In this document: one piece after another, positions 25,738 to 35,668 of the stretch | Layout: every line of letters begins with the position of its first letter | Position numbering within the stretch: the first letter of the stretch is position 1 | Origin: Enterococcus wangshanyuanii | Lineage (GTDB): Bacteria; Bacillota; Bacilli; Lactobacillales; Enterococcaceae | NCBI RefSeq assembly: GCF_002197645.1 | Contig: NZ_CP021874.1 | Span: 3,224,001 to 3,288,000 of the forward strand | Direction of reading: 5' to 3' | DNA: 64,000 nucleotides | Position numbers and translations under genes: made by a program | Notes under the pieces: generated by a model | Databases searched by the model: none | What the model was told of the DNA's origin: nothing | Seen by the model: only the letters and a program-made list of their open reading frames with translations

Positions 25738-26505
25738 ATGATTCAGTTTGAAAATGTTACAAAAACCTATAGCAACGGTGTTAAGGGATTGAAAAATATC
25801 AATTTAACGATCAATGATGGCGAGTTTGTTTCTGTTATTGGCTTAAGTGGAGCTGGAAAGAGTACATTGCTTCGTTCGATCAATCGTTTGAATGAAATCA
25901 CAGAAGGAAATATCCTGATCGATGGGACATCGATCACAAAGGCCAATAAGCGAAACCTAAGAAAAATAAGAAGAAACATCGGTATGATTTTTCAGCATTT
26001 TAACTTAGTTAAGAAAAGTTCCGTGCAAAAAAACGTTATTTCTGGACGCTTAGGCTATTATTCGACATTCAAAAGTATTTTCGGGATCTTTTCAGCAGAT
26101 GATTATGCGCTGGTAGAAGATGCTTTAGGACGTGTTGGTTTGGCCGATAAGTTACATTCAAGAAGTGATGAGCTTAGTGGTGGACAACAGCAGCGAGTGT
26201 CGATCGCTCGGACATTAGTGCAGCAAGCATCGATCATTTTAGCCGATGAACCTGTGGCGTCTCTTGATCCGATCACTACGCAAAAAATCATGAAAGATTT
26301 GAAGAAAATCAATCAAGAATTGAATCATACAGTTGTGATCAATCTTCACTCAGTTGATTTGGCGCGTGAATTTTCAAGTCGGATCATTGGATTGCGGGAT
26401 GGTGAGGTCGTGTTTGATGGAACTGCTGCTGAGGCAACTGATGAAATACTTACGAGCATCTATGGTGCGGATATTTTGAAACAAACTGAAGGTGTACAAG
26501 AATGA
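25738..26505 (+). CDS. phnC: Phosphonate-type ABC importer ATPase
   Basis: ATPase of 255 residues. The ATG at 25738 follows AAGGAG; the frame open further upstream has no SD and crosses the hairpin. Walker [10 protein letters not shown], signature LSGGQQQR, Walker [14 protein letters not shown]-loop NLHSV. The region between Q-loop and signature carries the PhnC-specific insertion ([14 protein letters not shown]). The stop overlaps the first phnE start by 4 bp. Confidence 0.93.
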   Translation: MIQFENVTKTYSNGVKGLKNINLTINDGEFVSVIGLSGAGKSTLLRSINRLNEITEGNILIDGTSITKANKRNLRKIRRNIGMIFQHFNLVKKSSVQKNVISGRLGYYSTFKSIFGIFSADDYALVEDALGRVGLADKLHSRSDELSGGQQQRVSIARTLVQQASIILADEPVASLDPITTQKIMKDLKKINQELNHTVVINLHSVDLAREFSSRIIGLRDGEVVFDGTAAEATDEILTSIYGADILKQTEGVQE

Positions 26506-27281
26506 AGCTGAAAGATACGATCCATCGAAATTTGTATAAGCACTTATTTATTTTAGCTTTAGTCTTGATTTGTGTGTATTCTAGTGCTCGTGTCACGGGG
26601 GCTCAAATGGCAGATGTTTTCAATAATCTGGATCAAATGGGGCTTTTCCTGCAGCGATTTCTTCGTCCGGACTGGAGTTATATTCCAAAGCTTGTTGAAC
26701 CTATGTTGAAAACGATCAAAATGTCCGTTGTAGGAACGACGATCGGTGTGGTTTTTGCGGTTCCATTTGCTTTTCTAGCAACAACAGTTGTTACTAGAAA
26801 TTTCTTTTTTACAACGATTATCCGTTTTTTGATGAGTATTGTTCGGACGATCCCCAATCTTTTACTAGCGGCGCTGTTTGTTGCGATGTTTGGGATCGGA
26901 GAGTTTACAGGTGTACTGACGATAGCAGTCTTTACTTTTGGGATGGTTTCTCAATTAGTCTATGAGGCGATCGAGACGATCGATCATGGTCCGATCGAAG
27001 CGGCTGAATCAGTTGGTGCAACTAAAACGCAGGTTGCTTTTTGGTCGATTGCACCGCAGATCACACATCAGATCGCCAGCTATTCATTGTATGCTTTTGA
27101 AGTGAATATTCGTGCGTCAACGATCCTTGGGTATGTTGGTGCAGGAGGAATCGGTGTGATTTTGAATTCCTCATTAAGTTTGATGCGTTATGACCGTGTA
27201 TCAATCATCATTTTATCTATTTTAGTCGTTGTGATCACGATCGACTGGATCAGTGAAATCATCAGAAAGAGGTTGGTGTAA
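26502..27281 (+). CDS. phnE: Phosphonate-type ABC permease 1
   Basis: Permease of 259 residues with about six hydrophobic segments and the coupling loop [21 protein letters not shown] (around residue 165-185). PhnE-specific features include [16 protein letters not shown] and the C-terminal [10 protein letters not shown]. It starts within the phnC stop and ends overlapping the start of the second permease, so the two form a heterodimeric channel made in equal amounts. Confidence 0.92.
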   Translation: MKLKDTIHRNLYKHLFILALVLICVYSSARVTGAQMADVFNNLDQMGLFLQRFLRPDWSYIPKLVEPMLKTIKMSVVGTTIGVVFAVPFAFLATTVVTRNFFFTTIIRFLMSIVRTIPNLLLAALFVAMFGIGEFTGVLTIAVFTFGMVSQLVYEAIETIDHGPIEAAESVGATKTQVAFWSIAPQITHQIASYSLYAFEVNIRASTILGYVGAGGIGVILNSSLSLMRYDRVSIIILSILVVVITIDWISEIIRKRLV

Positions 27282-28060
27282 TGAGCATAAATAGAAAAGT
27301 AAAACGCTATATGCCGATCCTGATTGTCTTGGCGATCATTCTTTATTCTGCGGCAGGTATTGACTATTCAGAAGCAGGAAATATGTCATTTGATATGGTG
27401 AAATCAGTTTTAACGGGATTGTTTCAGCCAGATTGGGCGTATGTATATGATGGCAGCGGTGAAGATTTAGTGAGCTTGATGCTTTTGACAATCGGTATCG
27501 CCTTTTTAGGAACGGTGATCGCTACGATTTTGGCTTTGCCATTGACATTTATCAGTGCACATAATTTGTGGAAATCGAATACGATCATTTCTAAAATCGG
27601 GAAGTTTATCTGTAATGTTCTTCGAGCATTTCCAGAACTGGTTTATGCGATCATCTTCGTAAAAATGGTGGGACCGGGTCCTTTTGCGGGTGTTTTAGCG
27701 ATCGGTGTCCACCAAATTGGAATGTTGGGTAAATTATATACAGAAGAAATCGAATCGATGGATGAAGCGCCTGTAGAATCGATGACAGCGGTTGGCGCCA
27801 ATTTCTGGCAAACCATGTTTTATGCACGCTTGCCGCAATTGATTCCGACGTTTCTATCATTAGCATTGAATCATTTTGAAATAGCTGTACGTAGTGCAGC
27901 GACACTTGGATTGGTTGGTGCTGGTGGGATCGGTGCGCCAATGATTTTTGCGATTCAATCAAGAGCGTGGGATAAAGTTGGGATCATTTTGTTCGGCATC
28001 ATTATTACGGTCTTTCTGATCGATGCAGTGACTGGATATTTACGCAAAAAATTACAATGA
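27281..28060 (+). CDS. phnE: Phosphonate-type ABC permease 2
   Basis: Second permease, also 259 residues, with the coupling loop APVESMTAVGANFWQTMFYARLP and the matching VLRAFPELVYAIIFV segment. It is clearly a paralogue of the preceding gene and starts on the last base of its stop (TAATG). Two PhnE genes are common in Firmicutes phn clusters. A short gap (16 bp) links it to the first phosphoesterase gene. Confidence 0.92.
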   Translation: MSINRKVKRYMPILIVLAIILYSAAGIDYSEAGNMSFDMVKSVLTGLFQPDWAYVYDGSGEDLVSLMLLTIGIAFLGTVIATILALPLTFISAHNLWKSNTIISKIGKFICNVLRAFPELVYAIIFVKMVGPGPFAGVLAIGVHQIGMLGKLYTEEIESMDEAPVESMTAVGANFWQTMFYARLPQLIPTFLSLALNHFEIAVRSAATLGLVGAGGIGAPMIFAIQSRAWDKVGIILFGIIITVFLIDAVTGYLRKKLQ

Positions 28061-28076
28061 TTCGTGAGGATAGAAA

Positions 28077-29267
28077 ATGACTGAATTAACCATTTTAGGT
28101 ACAACAGACATCCACGGTTTTCTGACAGAGGCTGAAAGTGAGAGCGGAATTTGCTCTCTTTCAGCAATTGCTGAAAATTTTGACGCCCCCATTTTGATCG
28201 ATAATGGGGATTTTTTAGTAGGGAGTCCACAAACGACTTTTTTTAATACCACAAAAACGATTTCTCCATTGATCGAGTTGGCTAACAAAGTTGGCTATGA
28301 TGTAATGGTGCCGGGAAATCATGATTTTGATTATGGACTTGAATTTTTGATCCGTCAGGCAGCAGCTTTTAAAGGAAAGTATGTATGTGCCAATGTATTG
28401 GATTTAGAAGATCGTTTGGTTTTTGATCCGTACGCAATTTTGGAACGCGGACAGTTAAAAATTGGTGTGATTGGTGTCATAACAAGTGCTATGCCTCAAA
28501 TTTCAGATTATGACCAAATAAAGGAATTAAAATTCCTAGATGTCATCGAAACGCTAAACAAATGGGTGCCGATCGTACGAGAAAAAGTTGATGTGCTCAT
28601 CGTTAGTTATCATGGCGGAATCGAACGTGATATGATGACTGGTGCATCAACACAGTATGATACAGGTGAGGACCAAACGTATCGTATCATTAATGAAATC
28701 AGTGGGATCGACGGCCTGATATGCGGGCATCAACATCGAAGCAATGCAGGGATCACGAATGATACAGCATTTGTTCAGCCTGGCTATCGCGGCAATTATG
28801 TTGGAGGATTATCGTTTTCTGTTCAACATCGTCAAATCATCAAAAAGCAGGCACAATTGATCACCACTCGAGAATATCCGCCAGCAGAGTACAAAGTATA
28901 TGATGAAAAAGCCTATCAGCTTTGGTTGCAGCAAAAAGTAAATCTAGATGAACTAGATCGCTATTTAAGAAAGAAGGTACCGAATACCTTTTACTCTATT
29001 AAATTGCAGGATGAAACAATTGGCGGATTTTTACAAAGCTTTAAGCCGCCGTATACATTATCTACTTATCATATCTCAAAAGAAGAGCTGAAAGACTATT
29101 TACAGCATGAAGAAATTTGCGGTATAGCCGATAATGAAGGACAAATTGAGCCGGAACAACAGGACTATCGCATCACAGCTAATACAGCAATATTTCCAAA
29201 GTATCGTTTAGAAACAAATTATATTTACAATGTTTTCGACGAATATCTTTCATTTATCAGTCAATAA
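28077..29267 (+). CDS. Metallophosphoesterase, 5'-nucleotidase-like (no signal peptide)
   Basis: Calcineurin-fold enzyme of 396 residues. Metal-site motifs in order: TTDIHG, NGDFL, GNHDFDYG, SYHGG and GHQHRS. Compared with full 5'-nucleotidases, the C-terminal substrate domain is shortened and atypical, so specificity may differ. There is no signal peptide or anchor, although related enzymes in many bacteria are secreted. It sits 16 bp after the transporter genes in the Pho-box operon, suggesting that it cleaves imported phosphate esters in the cytoplasm. Nucleotides, cyclic nucleotides and other phosphodiesters are all possible. Confidence 0.85.
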   Translation: MTELTILGTTDIHGFLTEAESESGICSLSAIAENFDAPILIDNGDFLVGSPQTTFFNTTKTISPLIELANKVGYDVMVPGNHDFDYGLEFLIRQAAAFKGKYVCANVLDLEDRLVFDPYAILERGQLKIGVIGVITSAMPQISDYDQIKELKFLDVIETLNKWVPIVREKVDVLIVSYHGGIERDMMTGASTQYDTGEDQTYRIINEISGIDGLICGHQHRSNAGITNDTAFVQPGYRGNYVGGLSFSVQHRQIIKKQAQLITTREYPPAEYKVYDEKAYQLWLQQKVNLDELDRYLRKKVPNTFYSIKLQDETIGGFLQSFKPPYTLSTYHISKEELKDYLQHEEICGIADNEGQIEPEQQDYRITANTAIFPKYRLETNYIYNVFDEYLSFISQ

Positions 29268-29304
29268 CTGAAAGAATCAAAAGCTGTTTGAAAGGAGAAG
29301 ACTC

Positions 29305-30834
29305 GTGAAACAACAAATGAAGATTTATTATACCTCTGACGTCCATGGCTATTTGTTCCCTACAAATTACGCGGATACAGAAGATCGCCCGATGGGATTA
29401 TTAAAATGTATTCCTGATTTTCAAAAGGATGAAAATACCTTGATCATTGATGGTGGAGACATGTTGCAAGGCTCAGCACTAGCGTCCTATTGTCAAGCAC
29501 ATCCCGAAGAAGGATTTCCACAAGCGACGGTTTTAAATCAGGCAGGCTATGATTTTGTGACGTTAGGAAATCACGATGTCAATTTTGGCACAGATTATTT
29601 ATATCACTATTTAGAACAATTGAATGCCGAGTGTCTCTGCGAAAATATACTTGATCGAAAAAACCAAAGTAAAAAATACCCGTGGACAGTTAAAACATTA
29701 GCAAACGGCATGAAAATTGGGATCGTAGGTGTGGTTACGGATTATATCAATGTCTGGGAAAAAGAAGAGAATATCGAGGATATTTTGATCACTGATCCTT
29801 TTGAAGCAGCAAAAAATGCATTAGCTGAAATGAAAGAACAAGCACTCGATTTGACGATTTGCGTCTACCATGGTGGTTTTGAGCGTGATGTAAAGTCGGG
29901 GAAACAATTATCGGCAACGACTGAGAATATCGGCTATAAAATCTGTGAACAGCTCGATTTTGATCTTTTATTAACTGGTCATCAGCATCTGTTGATCGAA
30001 GGTCAGTTTTTACATGGAACCTATATTGTTCAGCCTTCTGCTAATGCATTAAATTATGCAGCAATCACCGTTGAAAAAACAGAAAGTACCTTAGCGATAG
30101 CATCAACTGTCGGCAAACCAAGTGGCCAGCCTCAAGCAGAGACTGTTGAACGGTTACAGCCTGTGGAACAAAAAGTCCAACAATGGCTGGATGAATCGAT
30201 CGGGTCACTGGATAAAGAAGCTTTAGCAGATGAAAAATTAGAAATAGCCATTCATGGCAGTCCAGTTGTTGAGCTGATTGGCGCTGTTCAACGTCAAGCC
30301 AGTCAGGCACAGATCACGGTAGTTTCTTTAGCGAATACATCACCAGGATTTCATCAGGAAGTAACGATGCGTGATGTTATTGCGACGTATCCTTACACCA
30401 ATCATTTGATCACGTTGAAAATCACAGGAGCACAATTAAAGCAGGTGATAGAAAAAAATGCAGATTATTTTGCTTTAGACGAACAAAATCACGCAATTAT
30501 CTCACCAACCTATTTATATCCTAAAATTGAACATTACCATTATGATTTTTTTGTTGGAGTAGAATATGAAATCGATCTTTGTCAAAAAGCGGGAGAACGC
30601 TTAGTTGTTCTAACTTATCAAGGAACCCCTGTTGAAGATCATGAGGAGTTTACGATTTCATTGAGTGATTATCGAGCAAGCGGAGGCGGTGGTTTTTCGA
30701 CGTATCAGGACTGTCCGGTTGTTGACGAAGGGGCAAAAGAAATCGTTGAGTTGATCGTGGAATACATTCGTTCTTCAGAAAAAATAGTAGTACCCAATCA
30801 ATTGAAGTATAAAATTAGTTGTTCCTGTTCATGA
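29305..30834 (+). CDS. 5'-nucleotidase / 2',3'-cyclic phosphodiesterase-like enzyme (no signal peptide)
   Basis: A 509-residue enzyme with the full two-domain UshA/CpdB layout: metallophosphoesterase domain (SDVHGY, DGGDML, GNHDVNFG, VYHGGFERD, GHQHL) and C-terminal 5'-nucleotidase domain (about 305-500) with VVSLANTSPGF and SDYRASGGGGFSTY. No signal peptide is visible, so it is predicted to be cytoplasmic. It is the last gene of the Pho-box operon and may release phosphate from imported nucleotides or related esters. SD AAAGGAG precedes the GTG. Confidence 0.88.
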   Translation: MKQQMKIYYTSDVHGYLFPTNYADTEDRPMGLLKCIPDFQKDENTLIIDGGDMLQGSALASYCQAHPEEGFPQATVLNQAGYDFVTLGNHDVNFGTDYLYHYLEQLNAECLCENILDRKNQSKKYPWTVKTLANGMKIGIVGVVTDYINVWEKEENIEDILITDPFEAAKNALAEMKEQALDLTICVYHGGFERDVKSGKQLSATTENIGYKICEQLDFDLLLTGHQHLLIEGQFLHGTYIVQPSANALNYAAITVEKTESTLAIASTVGKPSGQPQAETVERLQPVEQKVQQWLDESIGSLDKEALADEKLEIAIHGSPVVELIGAVQRQASQAQITVVSLANTSPGFHQEVTMRDVIATYPYTNHLITLKITGAQLKQVIEKNADYFALDEQNHAIISPTYLYPKIEHYHYDFFVGVEYEIDLCQKAGERLVVLTYQGTPVEDHEEFTISLSDYRASGGGGFSTYQDCPVVDEGAKEIVELIVEYIRSSEKIVVPNQLKYKISCSCS

Positions 30835-30866
30835 TCAAGGTTTCAAAAAAGAACAAGTAAACCAAA

Positions 30867-30903
30867 AAAAACACAAAAGGCTCTGGCCTTTTGTGTTTTT
30901 TTA
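30867..30903. terminator. Bidirectional terminator between the phosphoesterase and LysM genes
   Basis: AACACAAAAGGC (30870-30881) and GCCTTTTGTGTT with a 4-base loop; A run before and T run after, serving both convergent genes. Confidence 0.88.
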
Positions 30904-30927
30904 TTGTCATAGAATTATGTAGGAAAA

Positions 30928-31440
30928 CTATTGTAATGAAAGTACCTGCCCGATGTAGACAGTTGCATCAGTTAGATTATTTTTAGCCATCAAATCTTGA
31001 AGAGAAATGTTATTTTTTTCAGCAATTACAGAAAGTGTATCACCTGATTGAACGGTATACGTCGTTGCAGCAGGTTCAGCAACATGAGTAGTCGTTTCAG
31101 ATGAGGGTGTTGTCTGATCTGCAGTGTGTGTGGAATCTACTGTTGTTGAACTTGATTGCTCTGTTTGGCTTTCTTGAGTTGAGCTTGGTCGTGTCAAAAC
31201 ATTCTGTTCTGTTTCTTCAGAGACAGGTGTCTGTTTGTTTGTTTCTTGATCAAGCTGACTGACTTTCTTTTCAATGTTATTGAATCGTTCTTCATTTTTG
31301 GTATTTTCCTGCATATTCATAAACAGCAAACTACCTAGCGCCAGCGTATTGATGAATAATAATAAAATAACAATAATCATCCACGATTTTGGTGTGGAAG
31401 CTGGTCGTGTTTGTTTGCGTCGAGAGTATTCTTCTTCCAA
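30928..31440 (-). CDS. Membrane-anchored LysM-domain protein
   Basis: A 170-residue single-pass protein: basic cytoplasmic N-terminus, one membrane segment (MIIVILLLFINTLALGSLLF, about 20-40), a short coiled coil, a Ser/Thr/Glu-rich linker and a C-terminal LysM domain (YTVQSGDTLSVIAEKNNIS..., about 125-170) that binds peptidoglycan. The start is TTG at 31440, with AAAGGA upstream; no in-frame ATG is available. It probably links membrane and cell wall. No partner gene is adjacent on its strand: xylR, upstream on the same strand, is separated by 235 AT-rich bp. Confidence 0.85.
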   Translation of the reverse strand: MEEEYSRRKQTRPASTPKSWMIIVILLLFINTLALGSLLFMNMQENTKNEERFNNIEKKVSQLDQETNKQTPVSEETEQNVLTRPSSTQESQTEQSSSTTVDSTHTADQTTPSSETTTHVAEPAATTYTVQSGDTLSVIAEKNNISLQDLMAKNNLTDATVYIGQVLSLQ

Positions 31441-31675
31441 GTTATTTTCATTCCTTTCGTCATCTGATTAAATTGAAAAGCCTAAAATAAAGTAATAATA
31501 GTATATCATACAATTAGGGTAGGCTCAAAGTAGATTTTTTAAACGAATGAAATAGCTGAAAAAAAGTATTCGATCAATAAAATAAAAAAACATATTATTG
31601 TAAAAAAATGCAAATTATTTTGAAATATAATTTTGTGTTGGATGCTTTTGTTTATTATTATTATATATTCGTTTT

Positions 31676-32836
31676 TTATCCCTGACTATTTCGTGAATGA
31701 AATTTCAATTCTCTGATATTTAAGAAATTTTGACAACATAAAGCAATCCCGCCGTAAAGAGTAGCTTGGCTGCCTAAGGCACTATTTTGAATCAGTACTT
31801 TACGGGCGATTCTACTGGTTAAATGATTCTCGACGACAGAAAGTAGAGCAGGACTGTTGCGGTAAATAGAACTATTGATCACCACTACCTCTGGGTCGTA
31901 AACAGCGATGATATTATTGATTCCGACACTTAGTAAAAAAGCATTCATGTTTAGTTCTTGTAGCGTTTCTTCATCAGCTTGATCAAGCAATCTTTTAACG
32001 ATAGCGGAATCTACATAATCTAGCTTCTTAACTTTGGCTAATGTTTCATATAAAACGGAGTTTGAAGCATATTGCTCTAGACAGCCGTGATTACCGCAAG
32101 GGCATTTTTTTCCATTGGGATATAAGATAGAATGACCGATTTCACCAGCTTCCCCATATTGTCCTTTACGTAAAATTCCATGGTCGACGATCCCTGCGCC
32201 AATACCACTATGGATGCTTAAACTGACTAGTGTTTTAGAATCCAAAGAAAAAACATATTCACCCAATGAAGCAAGGTTCGCTTCATTTTCTATAAAAATC
32301 GGGTAATCATAACGGGCCGTTAATTCTTGGTAAAGATCGACTGTATCTAAATCATAATAGGGCGTAAAAACAATCGAATTTTCATTGACGATTCCATGAA
32401 CTGCTGTGCATAAACCAACGATCTCTACGTTTGCTTTGATAGATAACTCCTCGATTGCTTGTTCTAATAAAGGCATGACTGTTTTAGCATCAACAGTGAT
32501 TCGTTTCTTTTGTAAAGATAAAATTTCTGTTCCGTCAAGATAGGCAAGTGAGCCCTTTAAATAATCGATACCGATATCAAAGGATAAAATCGCAGCTGCC
32601 TTTGGATTGAATTGGAGCATAATTGGTTTACGCCCGCCTTGTATACTGGCAGAGCCGATACCTGTTTCAAAGATCAAACCATCATCCAACAGTGTTTTGG
32701 TGATAGAAGAGACTGATGCTTTGTTTAATCCAGTCAGAGTTGATAGCTCTGCTCGGGAGATATTTTCATGATCGATGATGCCTTTTAAGACAAGTGATTC
32801 ATTTTGTTCACGTATTTTGTATTTATTTACAACCAT
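31676..32836 (-). CDS. xylR: XylR, ROK-family xylose repressor
   Basis: A 386-residue regulator with an N-terminal winged HTH (SRAELSTLTGLNKASVSSITKTLLDDGLI, about 27-55) and a C-terminal ROK sugar-binding domain including the zinc motif CPCGNHGCLEQYAS (about 245-258). It is divergent from xylA, with a dyad operator and a cre site between them. By homology it represses the xyl operon in the absence of xylose and is released by the sugar. The ATG follows GAGGTGG. Confidence 0.92.
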   Translation of the reverse strand: MVVNKYKIREQNESLVLKGIIDHENISRAELSTLTGLNKASVSSITKTLLDDGLIFETGIGSASIQGGRKPIMLQFNPKAAAILSFDIGIDYLKGSLAYLDGTEILSLQKKRITVDAKTVMPLLEQAIEELSIKANVEIVGLCTAVHGIVNENSIVFTPYYDLDTVDLYQELTARYDYPIFIENEANLASLGEYVFSLDSKTLVSLSIHSGIGAGIVDHGILRKGQYGEAGEIGHSILYPNGKKCPCGNHGCLEQYASNSVLYETLAKVKKLDYVDSAIVKRLLDQADEETLQELNMNAFLLSVGINNIIAVYDPEVVVINSSIYRNSPALLSVVENHLTSRIARKVLIQNSALGSQATLYGGIALCCQNFLNIRELKFHSRNSQG

Positions 32837-32870
32837 ATGTCCACCTCTTTATTGATTATCATAATTTTTT

Positions 32871-32908
32871 TGAAAGCGCTTGACAAGTAATTTCGAATGT
32901 TTTATATT
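32871..32908 (+). promoter_or_regulatory. xylA promoter overlapped by a cre site
   Basis: TTGACA (32880-32885), 17-bp spacer, TATATT (32903-32908). The cre-like TGAAAGCGCTTGAC (32871-32884) overlaps the -35, so CcpA bound there would block RNA polymerase. Confidence 0.85.
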
Positions 32909-32916
32909 CTTTATGT

Positions 32917-32939
32917 AAGTTAGTTTAACTTACTAACCA
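32917..32939. promoter_or_regulatory. XylR operator
   Basis: Dyad GTTAGT (32919-32924) and ACTAAC (32932-32937) just downstream of the xylA -10, the usual place of a XylR operator in Firmicutes. Confidence 0.75.
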
Positions 32940-32973
32940 ACTAGAAGCAAGTCATTTATTGGGAGGAATTTGA

Positions 32974-34281
32974 ATGAATTATTTTCCACAGGTAGAAAAA
33001 GTTGTATATGAAGGTCCTAAAACAGAGAATATGTTTGCTTTCCGTCATTACAATGCGGATGAAGTGATTCTTGGGAAAACAATGAAAGAACAGTTACGCT
33101 TTGCTGTTGCTTACTGGCATACGATGACACAAGATGGGGCTGATCCATTTGGTAAGCCAGTCAATATTCGAACATGGGAAACAAGTGATCCAATGGAAAC
33201 GGCGAAAAATAGAGTAGAGGCGTTTTTTGAACTCTTGGTTAAGCTGGATGTAGAGTATTTTTGCTTTCATGATGTCGACATTGCGCCTACAGGAAATTCA
33301 TTAGAAGAATTTTTCGCCAATATTGATGAAATCACAGATTTGATTCAAGTGAAAATGAATGAAACCGGTATCAAATTATTGTGGAATACAGCGAATATGT
33401 TTTCTGATCCTCGTTATACGAATGGTGCGGCTTCTTCAAATAATGCTGAGGTGTTTGCTTATGCTGCAGCACAAGTGAAAAAAGGCTTGGACATCAGTAA
33501 AAAACTTGGTGGTGAAAATTATGTATTTTGGGGCGGACGTGAAGGCTATGAGTCGCTATTAAATACAGATATGAAGCTGGAACAAGAGAATATTGCCCGT
33601 TTATTCAAGATGGCAGTCGCTTATACCAAAGAAATAAACCATCAAGTTCAATTCTTGATCGAACCAAAACCAAAAGAGCCAACGAAACATCAATACGATT
33701 TTGATGCAGCTACAGCGATGGCCTTTTTACAAAAATATGATCTGACAAACGACTTTAAATTGAATTTAGAAGCCAATCATGCGACGTTGGCTGGCCACAC
33801 CTTTGAACATGAGTTAACTGTTGCCCGTTGTTATGAAGCGCTTGGTTCGATCGATGCCAATCAGGGAGACATGTTATTAGGTTGGGATACAGATGAATTT
33901 CCAACGAATATTTATGATACAACTTTAGCGATGTACGAAATTTTAGAAAATGGCGGTATTGCACCTGGCGGCATCAATTTTGATTCGAAGGTTCGTCGTT
34001 CATCGTTTGAAATGGAGGATTTATTATTAGCTCATATCGCAGGGATGGATACTTTTGCCCGCGGCTTGAAAGCAGCAGCGAAATTGAAAGAAGATCGCTT
34101 CTTCGATGATTTGAAAGAACAACGGTATGCGTCTTATCGATCAGGGATCGGCGCAAAAATTCTTGGTGATCAGGAAACACTAGAAAGTTTAACAGAATAT
34201 GCACTGACACATGATGATGTTCGTTTAGAGTCTAGTCACTTGGAGTATGTAAAATCACGTTTGAACGACTATTTAGTCTAA
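32974..34281 (+). CDS. xylA: Xylose isomerase
   Basis: Cytoplasmic enzyme converting D-xylose to D-xylulose, 435 residues, full length. Signature residues: [12 protein letters not shown] (catalytic His region), [10 protein letters not shown], the metal-binding [16 protein letters not shown] and [16 protein letters not shown], and DTDEFPTN. It is controlled by the adjacent XylR operator and cre site. In this locus xylose is probably released from xyloglucan oligosaccharides by the GH31 enzyme downstream. Confidence 0.96.
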   Translation: MNYFPQVEKVVYEGPKTENMFAFRHYNADEVILGKTMKEQLRFAVAYWHTMTQDGADPFGKPVNIRTWETSDPMETAKNRVEAFFELLVKLDVEYFCFHDVDIAPTGNSLEEFFANIDEITDLIQVKMNETGIKLLWNTANMFSDPRYTNGAASSNNAEVFAYAAAQVKKGLDISKKLGGENYVFWGGREGYESLLNTDMKLEQENIARLFKMAVAYTKEINHQVQFLIEPKPKEPTKHQYDFDAATAMAFLQKYDLTNDFKLNLEANHATLAGHTFEHELTVARCYEALGSIDANQGDMLLGWDTDEFPTNIYDTTLAMYEILENGGIAPGGINFDSKVRRSSFEMEDLLLAHIAGMDTFARGLKAAAKLKEDRFFDDLKEQRYASYRSGIGAKILGDQETLESLTEYALTHDDVRLESSHLEYVKSRLNDYLV

Positions 34282-34302
34282 AATAAGAAGGAGCGAGATA
34301 AA

Positions 34303-35589
34303 ATGAAACGTAGTAAACTTATTCTTTCAGCAACAGTTGTAGCGGCAGTAGGTTTATTGTTAGGTGCGTGTGGAAATGGCGGCGGCAGTGCAAGTTCAAA
34401 AGATACGACAACAGTGGATGTCTTCAATATCAAAGTCGAAACAAAAGATCAGTTGGATGAATTAGCTAAGAAATATGAAGAAAGCCATGACGGAGTCAAG
34501 ATCAATGTAACAACCGTGGGCGGCGGACAAGATGCGAATGCAGCATTACAGTCTAAGTTTTCTTCCGGCGATGAGCCAAGTGTGTTCCTTTTAGGTGGTT
34601 TAGCAGACGTAGAAAAATGGGGCGATAGCCTAGCGGATTTAAGCGATACGAAATTAGCAAAAACAGCGATTGAAGGAACTTTAGATGGTGCGACAAAAGA
34701 TGGCAAAGTTTATGGTTTACCAATGAATATTGAAGGTTTCGGCTTATTGATCAATAAAGAGTTGTTTAAAAAAGCAGGCGTCGATGTTGAAGGTATCAAA
34801 TCATACCAAGATTTTGAAAAAGCTGTAAAAACGTTAGACAGCAAAAAAGAGGACCTAGGAATGAAAGCGGTTTTTGGCTTTAGTGCGAAGGAATTTTGGG
34901 TAGTCAGCCAATACAGCGCTCATTTTACGTCACCAGAATTTGATGATAATTTACAAAAAATCTACGATGCGAAAACGATCGATTTTAAATATGGGGATCA
35001 ATTCAAAAAATACACAGATTTGATCAATAAATACAACGTACAACCGATTTTATCGTTAGACTACAGCACATCAGTTGAAGAAGATTTCGCTAATGATCAA
35101 GTAGCGATCGTCCATCAAGGAAACTGGATCGTGCCAACATTGAACAGTTTAGATCCAGAATTTACTCAAGACAAATTAGGAATTTTGCCATTGTACGTAA
35201 AAGACGATACCGATGGAAAAATCGCAGCTGGTGCTCCTTGGTATTGGGGTGTGAATAAAAACAAAGATGAGAAAGTCGTAGAAGCAAGTAAGGATTTCTT
35301 GGAATGGCTGTATACCGATAAAGATGCAATGAAAGTTGTAACGGATGAAATGGAATTTATTCCGGCATACACAAACTTCTCATCTGATGCGATCAGTGAT
35401 CCGACCTCAAAACAAATTTTTGATTATCTATCAGATGGAAAAGTTGTTCCTTGGGCGCATAATCAATACCCTGACGGATTTTCTCAAACACAGTTTTATC
35501 CTGAGTTCCAAAAATATTTGAATGGAGATATCAGCTGGGACGAAGTGCTGACGAAAGGCAAAGAAGCTTGGGCGTCTGATCGTAAATAA
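34303..35589 (+). CDS. Sugar-binding lipoprotein of an ABC importer
   Basis: Family 1 solute-binding lipoprotein of 428 residues with lipobox LLGAC. Visible features: the KYEESHDGVKINVTTVGGG segment, LPMNIEGFGLLINKELFKKAGV and IVHQGNWIVPTL, typical of oligosaccharide binders. With the two permeases downstream it forms an importer whose ATPase is missing from the locus. Likely ligand: xyloglucan oligosaccharide or isoprimeverose, judged from the adjacent alpha-xylosidase. It follows xylA by 21 bp. Confidence 0.9.
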   Translation: MKRSKLILSATVVAAVGLLLGACGNGGGSASSKDTTTVDVFNIKVETKDQLDELAKKYEESHDGVKINVTTVGGGQDANAALQSKFSSGDEPSVFLLGGLADVEKWGDSLADLSDTKLAKTAIEGTLDGATKDGKVYGLPMNIEGFGLLINKELFKKAGVDVEGIKSYQDFEKAVKTLDSKKEDLGMKAVFGFSAKEFWVVSQYSAHFTSPEFDDNLQKIYDAKTIDFKYGDQFKKYTDLINKYNVQPILSLDYSTSVEEDFANDQVAIVHQGNWIVPTLNSLDPEFTQDKLGILPLYVKDDTDGKIAAGAPWYWGVNKNKDEKVVEASKDFLEWLYTDKDAMKVVTDEMEFIPAYTNFSSDAISDPTSKQIFDYLSDGKVVPWAHNQYPDGFSQTQFYPEFQKYLNGDISWDEVLTKGKEAWASDRK

Positions 35590-35609
35590 TCGATGTTTCG
35601 ATAGGAGAT

Positions 35610-35649
35610 GACAGAAACGGTGATAAAAGTTTCTGTCAAACTCTTATCA
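35610..35649 (+). promoter_or_regulatory. Alternative hairpins between binding protein and permease genes
   Basis: GACAGAAAC (35610-35618) pairs with GTTTCTGTC (35629-35637); the loop TGATAAAAG (35621-35629) can instead pair with CTCTTATCA (35641-35649). This is typical of a segment that raises binding-protein expression over permease expression. Confidence 0.5.
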
Positions 35650-35668
35650 TTTAAGGAGGGAAATCGTT

